Shown here: positions 14,987 to 22,714 of the stretch, piece after piece
Layout of the letters: each line of letters begins with the position of its first letter
Position numbering within the stretch: position 1 is the first letter of the stretch
Program-made: the position numbers and the translations under genes
Notes under the pieces: generated by a model
Databases searched by the model: none
Told to the model about the DNA's origin: nothing
Seen by the model: only the letters and a program-made list of their open reading frames with translations
From: CAZDIO01 sp964505555
GTDB lineage: Bacteria > Bdellovibrionota_C > UBA2361 > SZUA-149 > CAZDIO01
Reading direction: 5' to 3'
Assembly (NCBI GenBank): GCA_964505555.1
Contig: CAZDIO010000007.1
Span: 1 to 24,538 of the forward strand
Length of the DNA stretch: 24,538 bases

Positions 14987-16822
14987 TTATGGGGAACTCT
15001 GAGGAGCGATTTTTGGTATCGTTACTCGATAGAGTTTTGCAACGACCCTTCCTCCTTCATTATATGACCAGACTTCAGACAGGAATGGGTCAAGGGAGTG
15101 ATGCCAGGGGTGTTCTGGTGCATAATAATTGTCTGCGTTAATCATAATTCCGGAAAGACGAGGAATATCGGCGCCCTGATAACCAGGATCAAACCAATAA
15201 TCACCTGAAGTGAATTTTACATTGTTTAATTCAAGCATCTTCCTAAATGTCTTTTGATCAGGAACAAGAAGAGGATCAAAGGGAAAGGATTGGTTGTCTT
15301 TTTTTAAGAACTCACTTTCCTCCCAAAAATCATTCCAATAAAGATACTTCACCTCATATTTTTCAAGGATCTCTTTTGTAACATTTTGATTGTCCCCATA
15401 TAAGGCAAGCGCTGCTTCCACCTGAGAGGTCCAGACATCAGAGAACGGATCGGTATGCGTTGAGCGATACACCATGCACTTTCGTCCGGTAAGGCCATTG
15501 ACAGCAAAGCAAAGTTCTTTTGTTGTTAAGATTACGTCAGAAACGAGACTATTTCTTTGAAGATAACTGGAAAGGGCTAGGTAATGATTTGGCAGCGGAG
15601 TAAGGGCATGTCCGTTAAGCCCAGCTCCAGAAAGTACCGCTCTTTGATGAAAGAAGGCTTCAAAAAACAATAGACAAAAAAGCATACCGATAATTGCATT
15701 TTGAAATAATTTATTTGGTACCATACGCAAGAGGTAAGAAAGAATCAGATAAACAAAACAAATCATTATCGGAAGAAGAAACAATAATGCAAAAAATCCA
15801 GGAAATGCAGTAATTCCGAGAATCGGTGCTGTAACGAAATGGTGGTTCATCCCAATGAAAGAAGTAAGAAGAAGGATCGCTAAAAACCTTTTTACCTGAG
15901 GTGAGAGAGTGTTTCCCCTCCACTGAAGGAGAAATATTACAGATCCAAAGATCATGATCACTGTGTAAATATTTATCTCTTGAAGATAGAAAAAACGTTC
16001 AAAATATTCTCTTGATTCAGAAAGACCTACTTCCAATCTAGAGAAATCTTTATCTCCATAACGAGAGGAAGGGTTTATTGCGTGAAATCCATTCACGATT
16101 GGCCACCACCAATACAGAAGAGCAATGGGGAAGCCTAAACATAGAAGTGCAACATACGAACGAATTGTTCGAAGGAGGTTTATTTTATCGGAGCGCTCAT
16201 CCCAGAGTTCAAAGAGAAAGCAGAGTAAAAGGTAGAGATTAATGCCGATAAATGACACCGTATGTGAGTAGCCATTTAAGCCATAGAAAAAAGCAGAGAG
16301 AAAAAGCGTTTTCCAATTGCGCTGTTTTTTAAAGATAAAAAAATAAGAAACAAATACAAAGAGGGGTAAGGTAACGAGAAAGGAAAAATCTCCATACTTA
16401 TAAACAGGAAAGCGTTCACTCAGAAGAAGAACCAAGAAAACAGGAAGCCACGGTGAGTTAAAGATCTTATTGGCAAGATATGAAAGAAGAAAGCAGGTCA
16501 GAATAAAAAGAAAGACATTAAACCAGATCTGCCCAAATAAAAGCTCTAATCCTACACCCTTTGAAAACGTGACGACTAAATGGTGATAGAGCAGAGGAGT
16601 CCAAGGCTTTGCCCACGCAAGCTGCCCGTTTTGAAAGATGCTTCCCCCTTCAGCAAGATGATAGAGAGTGCCCAAGTGAGAATAGAGGTCACAACCATAA
16701 AGGCAGGCGGGGAGTTGTTTGGCCTTTAATGAAAAGGAGACTTGTAAGAGAGAAAAAAATAAGACAATGAGGGCAATAATAATAAGATGAGCTGTTGAGC
16801 GTGCTCCTTCAGACCGTTTCAA
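14987..16822 (-). CDS. large multi-pass membrane protein with soluble C-terminal domain, GT-C-like
   Basis: A 611-residue protein. I accept the TTG start at 16822 because GAGG lies 7 nt before it and no upstream or nearby ATG fits. After one helix the first loop has YGCDLYSHLGTLYHL (about 42-56), with an Asp (D45) and His in the place of the GT-C catalytic loop. About ten more helices follow to about residue 390, then a soluble, aromatic-rich domain of about 200 residues (with YWNDFWEES and YYAPEHPWHH). The overall layout is that of membrane-embedded GT-C glycosyltransferases, but I cannot name a family. It begins 25 nt after serC, so it is read with the serine block, an odd partnership with no obvious metabolic link. 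AT-rich codons are like those of most neighbours. Confidence 0.55.
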   Translation of the reverse strand: MKRSEGARSTAHLIIIALIVLFFSLLQVSFSLKAKQLPACLYGCDLYSHLGTLYHLAEGGSIFQNGQLAWAKPWTPLLYHHLVVTFSKGVGLELLFGQIWFNVFLFILTCFLLSYLANKIFNSPWLPVFLVLLLSERFPVYKYGDFSFLVTLPLFVFVSYFFIFKKQRNWKTLFLSAFFYGLNGYSHTVSFIGINLYLLLCFLFELWDERSDKINLLRTIRSYVALLCLGFPIALLYWWWPIVNGFHAINPSSRYGDKDFSRLEVGLSESREYFERFFYLQEINIYTVIMIFGSVIFLLQWRGNTLSPQVKRFLAILLLTSFIGMNHHFVTAPILGITAFPGFFALLFLLPIMICFVYLILSYLLRMVPNKLFQNAIIGMLFCLLFFEAFFHQRAVLSGAGLNGHALTPLPNHYLALSSYLQRNSLVSDVILTTKELCFAVNGLTGRKCMVYRSTHTDPFSDVWTSQVEAALALYGDNQNVTKEILEKYEVKYLYWNDFWEESEFLKKDNQSFPFDPLLVPDQKTFRKMLELNNVKFTSGDYWFDPGYQGADIPRLSGIMINADNYYAPEHPWHHSLDPFLSEVWSYNEGGRVVAKLYRVTIPKIAPQSSP

Positions 16823-16847
16823 CTATGAGCCTCAACCATAATGAGCG

Positions 16848-17927
16848 TCATCCATTTGAATCCTTAAACTGCTTCATAAAAGATACTAACGCTTCAACTC
16901 CAGCAAGCGGAAAAGCGTTGTAGATACTTGCACGAAAACCCCCAACAGTTTTATGGCCCTTGAGTCCAGAAAAACCCGCAGCCTCTGCTGTTTTAAGAAA
17001 GTTCGGCTCAAGATCCTTATTGTTTAGTCGAAACGTTACGTTCATGATGCTTCGGGAGTCTTTTGAAGCGGTTCCAGTATAGAAATCACTCGTATCAAAA
17101 AAATCATAAAGGAGCGCTGCTTTTTTTCGATTTTGTGCTTCGATGACGGTGAGACCACCCTGATTTTTTATCCACTTTAACACCTCACCAACGACGTAGA
17201 TGGGAAGTGTTGGCGGGGTGTTATAGAGAGAATCATTTTTATCGTAGGTGTTATAATCCATTAAAATCGGTAAATTCTGTGGAGTTCGACAGAGGAGATC
17301 TCTACGGATAATCACCAGTGTGACCCCGGATGGGCCCAAATTTTTCTGAGCTCCCGCATAGATTAAACCATACTTCGTGATATCGATCTTTTTATGTAAG
17401 AGATCAGAAGAGGCATCACAGACTAGCACTCGATCTCCAACATCAGGTTCAGTAAACCACTGGGTGCCGACAATGGTGTTATTGCTTGTAAAATGCACAT
17501 ACGCTGGTGCGGTGGAGAAATTAAACTTTTGAGGAATATAAGAATAGTTTTTATCTGCTGAAGTTGCGGCAACTCGTACTTGGCCGAACTTTTTTGCCTC
17601 CTCAAATGCTTTTTCAGCCCAGATGCCCGTGATCAGGTAATCAGCTACTTTACCATTTTCTAAAAGATTCATCGGCACGGCAGAAAACTGCGTGGTTGCT
17701 CCTCCAGTAGTAAAGAGCACGGAGTAATCATCGTTAATCTGAAGAAGATCGCGTAAATTTTTCTCTGTGGTGTGTAAGATCTCCTCAAATTCCTTACTCC
17801 GATGGCTCATCTCCATGAGCCCGATGCCGGAATTTTGGTAGTTATAGAGATTCTCAGCTAACGTTTCTAGCACTGGCAGCGGAAGAACGGCGGGCCCAGC
17901 GCTAAAATTGTGAATTCTTTCTTTCAT
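16848..17927 (-). CDS. serC: phosphoserine aminotransferase
   Basis: A class V PLP-dependent aminotransferase that converts 3-phosphohydroxypyruvate and glutamate to O-phosphoserine in cytosolic serine synthesis (also usable for pyridoxine). I place the start at ATG 17927 (359 residues): the in-frame GTG at 17939 overlaps the only Shine-Dalgarno (GAGGAG), while that motif serves the ATG at about 11 nt. The N terminus HNFSAGPAVLP and the motif GLMEMSHRSKEF are classic for SerC. The PLP lysine is in AGAQKNLGPSG (K195 from the ATG), and the C-terminal GHKTVGGFRASIYNA contains the phosphate-binding region. It follows serA and precedes a large membrane protein gene by 25 nt. Confidence 0.97.
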   Translation of the reverse strand: MKERIHNFSAGPAVLPLPVLETLAENLYNYQNSGIGLMEMSHRSKEFEEILHTTEKNLRDLLQINDDYSVLFTTGGATTQFSAVPMNLLENGKVADYLITGIWAEKAFEEAKKFGQVRVAATSADKNYSYIPQKFNFSTAPAYVHFTSNNTIVGTQWFTEPDVGDRVLVCDASSDLLHKKIDITKYGLIYAGAQKNLGPSGVTLVIIRRDLLCRTPQNLPILMDYNTYDKNDSLYNTPPTLPIYVVGEVLKWIKNQGGLTVIEAQNRKKAALLYDFFDTSDFYTGTASKDSRSIMNVTFRLNNKDLEPNFLKTAEAAGFSGLKGHKTVGGFRASIYNAFPLAGVEALVSFMKQFKDSNG

Positions 17928-17955
17928 TGTTTTTTCCACTCCTCTTAAGGATAGA

Positions 17956-19167
17956 TTACTTTGTGATCTGTGAAACCGTTACAGAGATAATTGCCTGATG
18001 TGCGCTCTTTATCGCTTTGAGGGTCTCCTCATTCGGGGCATTACTTAAGCGAATCTTTGCACAAGCAGCTTCGTCTCCATTAAAAATGGAGTTCTCCATT
18101 TCAAAGACGTTGATCTCTCTTTTTTGAATCTCATTTAACACCGAAGCAAGCACCCCAACACGGTTTAGGTGTCGAACGGTCATCACATGGGTGGCTGGAG
18201 AGTGCATATCAACATTGACACAGTTAAGCACTTCACCGGTTAGTGCAAACGTTTTAATGATTTTAATCGCTTCTTTGCCGATCGCGGTTTCTGCCTGGGC
18301 AGTAGAGGCTCCGATATGATGGGTACCATAAACTTTTGGATGAAGAGAAAGATCTGAACTCCAGTCGCCCTCAGCGGCAGTGGGTTCATTTCCAAACACA
18401 TCAGCCCCGACACGAAGCCCCTTTTTTTCAATCGCCTTAAGGAGCGCTTTTTCATCGACAATATCACCACGAGCGGTATTAATAAAAAATGCTCCCGGTT
18501 TCATGGCCTCAAAAAAAGCGGTATCACAAAAATTCAACGTTTCACGTGTTGCCGCCAGATGAACGCTAACGATGTCGCTCTTTTTTGCGACTTCTAGAGG
18601 AGTGTTCACCTTTAGAAGATCAAATTCATCAGCAACCTCTTCGGTAAGAGAGCGGCTCCAACAGAGAACCGGCATTCCAAAAGCTCGGGCGCGCTTTGCA
18701 ACTTCTTTTCCGATGTTTCCAAATCCAAGAAGTCCCAAGGTTTGACCTTTAATTCCTGAAGCACCGCTAAACACTTTTTTGTTCCACTTCCCTTGACGAA
18801 GTGAAACAACGTTATCGGGGATATTTCGGTCTAAGGAAAGAATGAGTCCAAAAACCAGTTCCGCCACGGCTACGGCATTTTTCCCGGGACAGTTGGTAAC
18901 AAAAATTCCTAATTTCGAAGCAGTTTCAACATCGATCGTATTTACTCCCGCACCAGCGCGCACCACTAAGGAGAGAGATTCTCCTTGTTCAAGCATCTCC
19001 TTTGTGACCTTCGTTGAGCGAACAACGAGCACGTCGGGGGAATCCTTTTTTATCGCCTCCAGAAGGGTTTGGTCTTTTAATTCAGGATTGTAGGTAATCT
19101 TGAGCCCTGAACTTTTTAATTCACTAAGAGCTGCTTCGGAAAATTTATCAGCAATGAGAATCTTCAT
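17956..19167 (-). CDS. serA: D-3-phosphoglycerate dehydrogenase
   Basis: A 403-residue NAD-dependent dehydrogenase, the first committed enzyme of serine synthesis (3-phosphoglycerate to 3-phosphohydroxypyruvate). The Rossmann motif is GFGNIG (148-153). The catalytic triad of the family is present: R233 in NTARGDIVDE, E261 in FGNEPT, and H283/H284 in YGTHHIGAS. The last 75 or so residues, from about TVRHLNRVGVLASVLNEI on, form an ACT domain. Feedback inhibition by serine is therefore possible, although the intervening ASB domain of long SerA types is absent. It lies between DUF1015 and serC in one transcription direction, with 44 nt and about 28 nt gaps. No strong Shine-Dalgarno precedes its ATG. 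Confidence 0.96.
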   Translation of the reverse strand: MKILIADKFSEAALSELKSSGLKITYNPELKDQTLLEAIKKDSPDVLVVRSTKVTKEMLEQGESLSLVVRAGAGVNTIDVETASKLGIFVTNCPGKNAVAVAELVFGLILSLDRNIPDNVVSLRQGKWNKKVFSGASGIKGQTLGLLGFGNIGKEVAKRARAFGMPVLCWSRSLTEEVADEFDLLKVNTPLEVAKKSDIVSVHLAATRETLNFCDTAFFEAMKPGAFFINTARGDIVDEKALLKAIEKKGLRVGADVFGNEPTAAEGDWSSDLSLHPKVYGTHHIGASTAQAETAIGKEAIKIIKTFALTGEVLNCVNVDMHSPATHVMTVRHLNRVGVLASVLNEIQKREINVFEMENSIFNGDEAACAKIRLSNAPNEETLKAIKSAHQAIISVTVSQITK

Positions 19168-19211
19168 AGAACCGTTAATGATAGGAATGCTTATGGTTGT
19201 TGTAAATCAAA

Positions 19212-20414
19212 TTAACTGCTTTGAAAATCGCCAGAAAAAGGATGAATTAAAAGCCCAAAACTTAATTTCGGCTCAAACCAGGTTGATTTTGGTTCCATCG
19301 TCAGCCCCAAGTCGGAGATCTCCATTAATTCTTGAATGGATGTTGGAAAGAGGCAAAACGCGCAACCTACGCTACCACTATCAACAAGCTCTTCAAGTTC
19401 CTTTGTGCCTCTCGTTCCTGAGACATAGTCGATATTTGGATCCGTTCGGGGATCAGTGATTCCAAAGATTGGCTTTAATGCCCTTTCATAAAGAACGCTC
19501 ACTTCAAGATTTTTTGCAGGGTCAGTGGAATTTTCCTTTTTTGGAAGTAAAAGCCCGTACCAGGTGTGATCGAGGTACATGAAGCACTCCCCTTTTGCTT
19601 CTGGAATAGGATCAACCCCTTCTTTTACCGTATACACCCGACGAAGTTCAGAGAGGATCTCCTCTTTTGTTTTAGAGAGAGCGCGGATGAGTCGGTTATA
19701 GGCATGAATCTTTACATCGGTATGCGGAAAAACCGTTGCTAAGAAATAGTTATACTCTTCGTTTCCGGTATGGTTTTTGTTTTTCTTCTTGAGGAGCTCT
19801 CTACAGTAGTTTGCAGCAGCAATGCGGTGATGACCATCGGCGATGTAGACATGAGGTATCACCGCGAAGTGTTTTCGAAAGGAATCTTCCTCCTTAATTC
19901 TCCACACCGTGTGATGAGTGCCGTCTGAGGTTTTAAAGTCATAGAGAGGGGGGGATTTTTTTTCTTGTTCAATGAGGGTGCGAATCTCTTCTTGATCTTG
20001 GTAGATGAGAAAAACCGGGCTCTCATGTGCTTCGAGGGTTAACATCAAACGAGCACAGTATTCTTCCTTATCGGGTCTTGTTTCTTCGTGCTTTCGAATG
20101 AGGTTGAGGTTGTAATCATCTAATGAAAAACAACCAACAACCCCTGTTTGACTGTGGCTATTTGTTTGAAGGCTATAGAGAAAGAGCGAGGCTCGCTTGT
20201 CATATTCAAGGATTTTGTTTCTTACCAGTTGCCGGAAACTCGTTTGAGCGTGCGCTACATCTGCTCCACCATCTTCACCATGAAGGATATGAAGAAAGCT
20301 GTTTGGAGAAACATCAGCGAGGTTTACTATCTGACCATTTGGAAACATTGCGACAACCTCGGGGGCAAGAGGAGGTTGGGGACGAAGAGCATGAAATGGC
20401 CTAACGGTAACCAT
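19212..20414 (-). CDS. DUF1015 family protein in a serA-serC cluster
   Basis: A 400-residue cytosolic protein of the DUF1015 (PF06245) family. It begins VRPFHALRPQPP, carries the invariant block YIADGHHRIAAANYCR (190-205), the stretch IDYVSGTRGTKELEELVDSG (328-347), and ends in KSTWFEPKLSFGLLIHP, the family's C-terminal signature. The function is not established. Genomic pairing with serA and serC is recurrent in anaerobic and deltaproteobacterial lineages, and no serB phosphatase is visible here. A role in serine or phosphoserine metabolism is a reasonable hypothesis; the DGHHR motif (193-197) recalls that of ParB/Srx-fold serine kinases, but this is inference. AGGA sits 7 nt before the ATG, and the gene is first in its block, with a TTGACA upstream. 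Confidence 0.9.
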   Translation of the reverse strand: MVTVRPFHALRPQPPLAPEVVAMFPNGQIVNLADVSPNSFLHILHGEDGGADVAHAQTSFRQLVRNKILEYDKRASLFLYSLQTNSHSQTGVVGCFSLDDYNLNLIRKHEETRPDKEEYCARLMLTLEAHESPVFLIYQDQEEIRTLIEQEKKSPPLYDFKTSDGTHHTVWRIKEEDSFRKHFAVIPHVYIADGHHRIAAANYCRELLKKKNKNHTGNEEYNYFLATVFPHTDVKIHAYNRLIRALSKTKEEILSELRRVYTVKEGVDPIPEAKGECFMYLDHTWYGLLLPKKENSTDPAKNLEVSVLYERALKPIFGITDPRTDPNIDYVSGTRGTKELEELVDSGSVGCAFCLFPTSIQELMEISDLGLTMEPKSTWFEPKLSFGLLIHPFSGDFQSS

Positions 20415-20479
20415 AGAAACATCCTGTTAATCAAACACTGGCATGTAAGACAAAAAGGAGTGTAACAAAGGAAAGAGAA

Positions 20480-20502
20480 AATTTCTACTGGTTTAATGTC
20501 AA
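20480..20502 (-). promoter_or_regulatory. candidate -35 region (TTGACA) upstream of the DUF1015-serA-serC block
   Basis: On the minus strand a perfect TTGACA runs from 20502 to 20497, about 80 nt before the DUF1015 start. The hexamer 17 bp further on is only T-rich, so the -10 is poor. An overlapping alternative is TTGGTT with TACTAA 17 bp later, slightly upstream. The 125-nt gap between the end of the 724-residue gene's neighbour region and DUF1015 is the best place for a serine-block promoter, but I cannot fix the box. Confidence 0.3.
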
Positions 20503-20539
20503 TATTAGTAAAAAGCCTACTTGCTACAACCAAGTTACA

Positions 20540-22714
20540 TTAAGGAATACGTTCCTTGTCACACCGAGAGTAAACAATAACGTCAGAAAATCGCGCCTCC
20601 TCGCAGAGAGCTTTTCGAAGTACTTCTTCGCTCTGAGGAGGAGTAGCGCTCTTAGGAAAGATCGGAACTCCGCCGAGATCTGGAGACCATGAACTCTTAA
20701 AGAGAATGTATTTTACATTCCACGATTCTAAAAGGCTTTGGTTTTCAATGGGGTCTTTAAAAAACTCCTGTGCGCGAGAGATTCGCTCAAGCGTTTCATG
20801 GAGAAGCTTCGGTCGGAGCACCGGTTGATGACCTTCAAGTGCCCCGACAGTATCCGAAAGAACATAGAACGCACCGTTTGTAATCAGGTTACTTAACACT
20901 ACACTGTTTTTAGGGCTTTTTTCCTCAAGCCATTTTAGAGCCTCAACACCTGGTTTTGTTATTGTAAAAAGAGAAGGAAGAGGGGAGAAAGGAAAACTCT
21001 TGAGGTAACAAAATAACGCAAGTGAAAAAAATAAAAATTGTAATCCTCCTTGGAAAGGAATTTTTCGATCTCCAGGTTCACGAGTACTAAAAACAAAGGG
21101 GGTAATGAGTAAGATAATGAGAATAAAGAGAGAGAGATAAGGAGCGACACGGCGGGCCATCTCTGTTTGATAGATAAAGACATCATAGATCTGGTCGGTA
21201 AGGTAGGTAAGGGCGATGATAACAACAATTACAAAAATTGAAGATACCCCCAGTAACACCCCATTACACCAGCCGATATTTTCTTTTGATTTTGGCACCA
21301 GCCATTTTGAAGTGGCGCTTCTTAACAATAAGAATGTAAGCACAAGAAAAATAAACCCAAAAGGTGCGCTAAAGCGAACATCTTTGAAAAGCTCTCCGAG
21401 CGTAAGAAGGACCTCACTGATGAGGTGAGAAAACGATTTAAAATACGGCCCGTGGTGTAAAGGAAGCTTTTCAGAGCCTAGAAAAAAATACTCCCACGTC
21501 GGATCAGATCCGTTAAAGGCTTGATAGGTGTCTTTTCCCGTATCTCCTCCGGCAAACTCAGGAAGAATCCCTAAGATTCCATACGCTCCAAAGAACTGAA
21601 AAGCTGCAAACACACAAACAGCAAAGCATTTTTTTACAAAGAAGAGACCCCTTGTTTTAAGAATATGGAGGACAGTAAATATTCCAAGAAGGAGTGGGCC
21701 ATAGAGGGCAACTTCAAGATGATAGAGTGCGCTACCAGAAAGAGCTACCGAAGAGAGTATTACGTAAAAGAACCAATCAGATATCTTCTTATGGGGAGAG
21801 AGCTTTCGTAAATATCCCGCAAAAAAGAAGTAGTAGCAAAGAATCAGAAATATAAATGAGATCGTTTCGGGGATAAAAAAGCTTCTCGCTGCGACTACGC
21901 TTCCAAAATAGTAATTTGCATAGAGAAGAACACTTCCGAGCATCGCAAAGAAGGCGCTTGAAAAGAGAGCGAAGAACTCAAAAACGGCGATCGTGCCGAT
22001 GAGCACCGTCAAGAGATAGGCGACTTTGTTAAGAAGTAAGGGGTTTTCTGGGCCAAGAAGCACATAAAAAGCAGTGGTGATGTCGAAGCCGATTTTATCT
22101 ACTTGGGGGATGATGGGGAGGGTGAAGTGGTAGACGTGGTCGGGGATGCCGGTGCTTTCTAGAAGATATTTTACTTCGGAGAAGTAGAAGAAGCCACCTC
22201 GGGTGGCGGGGGTGAGGAGGATCTCTCTTAGGTGGTGGAGGGTGGTGAGAGTTAGGGCGGTGAGGAGCCAGAGGTTTAGAGAGAGGGCGCCGCGGGTGGG
22301 CGGAGTTTCTCCCTGTTCCTCATTCTCGGCCTCCTTCCGGGGGGCCTGCGAGGCTTCCGGGGGCTCCGGCCATCCCTGGCCTACGCTCCCCTCCAGAATC
22401 CGGAACAGGGAGGAACTCCGCCCACCCGCTCCTTGCTGGGTTCTAACGGCAGTCTTTCGGAAAAAAAATTTTATAAAAATGAATATAAATAACTCGAGAG
22501 AGATAACGAAAAGGACATGAGGTTTGTCTAACGTGTGGGTGCGGGCGAGGAGGAGGCCGGGGAAGAAGATGAGGGGGAAGGAGAGGAGGTAGCTGGTGAG
22601 GAGGCGGGTGGTGACGGGAGAGGAGTTTGGAAGGGGGAAGCAGGTTGTGGCGGCTAGGCCGGGGGCTAGGAAGATAAGAAAATAGGCAAGGAGTGCATTT
22701 GTAAGTTCTAGCAT
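20540..22714 (-). CDS. large multi-pass membrane protein, GT-C-like, with in-frame palindromic insertion
   Basis: A 724-residue protein with about a dozen hydrophobic segments to about residue 580 and a soluble C-terminal domain (about 585-724, with ALKWLEEKSPKNSVVLSN at its start), a layout shared with GT-C glycosyltransferases. A region around GFFYFSEVKYLLESTGIPDHVYHF (173-196) may be its first large extracytoplasmic loop. I cannot name a family. Its ATG overlaps the end of the upstream deaminase gene by 7 nt, so the two are coupled. Two oddities stand out. Residues 96-141 are encoded by a 138-bp GC-rich palindrome between membrane segments 3 and 4. Also, about the first 210 codons outside it strongly prefer C in third position (29 of 30 codons for residues 31-60), unlike the rest of the gene. 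Confidence 0.6.
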   Translation of the reverse strand: MLELTNALLAYFLIFLAPGLAATTCFPLPNSSPVTTRLLTSYLLSFPLIFFPGLLLARTHTLDKPHVLFVISLELFIFIFIKFFFRKTAVRTQQGAGGRSSSLFRILEGSVGQGWPEPPEASQAPRKEAENEEQGETPPTRGALSLNLWLLTALTLTTLHHLREILLTPATRGGFFYFSEVKYLLESTGIPDHVYHFTLPIIPQVDKIGFDITTAFYVLLGPENPLLLNKVAYLLTVLIGTIAVFEFFALFSSAFFAMLGSVLLYANYYFGSVVAARSFFIPETISFIFLILCYYFFFAGYLRKLSPHKKISDWFFYVILSSVALSGSALYHLEVALYGPLLLGIFTVLHILKTRGLFFVKKCFAVCVFAAFQFFGAYGILGILPEFAGGDTGKDTYQAFNGSDPTWEYFFLGSEKLPLHHGPYFKSFSHLISEVLLTLGELFKDVRFSAPFGFIFLVLTFLLLRSATSKWLVPKSKENIGWCNGVLLGVSSIFVIVVIIALTYLTDQIYDVFIYQTEMARRVAPYLSLFILIILLITPFVFSTREPGDRKIPFQGGLQFLFFSLALFCYLKSFPFSPLPSLFTITKPGVEALKWLEEKSPKNSVVLSNLITNGAFYVLSDTVGALEGHQPVLRPKLLHETLERISRAQEFFKDPIENQSLLESWNVKYILFKSSWSPDLGGVPIFPKSATPPQSEEVLRKALCEEARFSDVIVYSRCDKERIP
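22292..22429. repeat. 138-bp palindromic element inserted in frame within a coding sequence
   Basis: Arms at 22292-22319 and 22402-22429 are 28-bp inverted repeats with one mismatch (at 22308). They begin GCGGGTGGGCGGAGTT on the plus strand and end with its complement. After a two-base bulge the pairing resumes with ATTCT and AGAAT. The centre is GC-rich with further small stems. The length is exactly 46 codons, it contains no stop in the gene's frame, and it encodes a polar Pro/Glu/Ser-rich peptide in a loop between two membrane segments. No target-site duplication is obvious, and I see no second copy in the window. Confidence 0.75.

Noticed and set aside
17928..17939. GTG start for serC four codons upstream
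   Set aside because: The GTG overlaps the only Shine-Dalgarno; the ATG at 17927 gives a normal SerC N terminus.
19100..20465. Several plus-strand open frames across DUF1015 and serA
   Set aside because: They lie antisense to well-recognised genes and show no protein family features, ribosome-binding sites or promoters.
22203..22520. Open frame on the plus strand across the palindromic element
   Set aside because: It is the GC-rich antisense of the 724-residue gene, with arginine- and proline-rich low-complexity translation and no ribosome-binding site or promoter.
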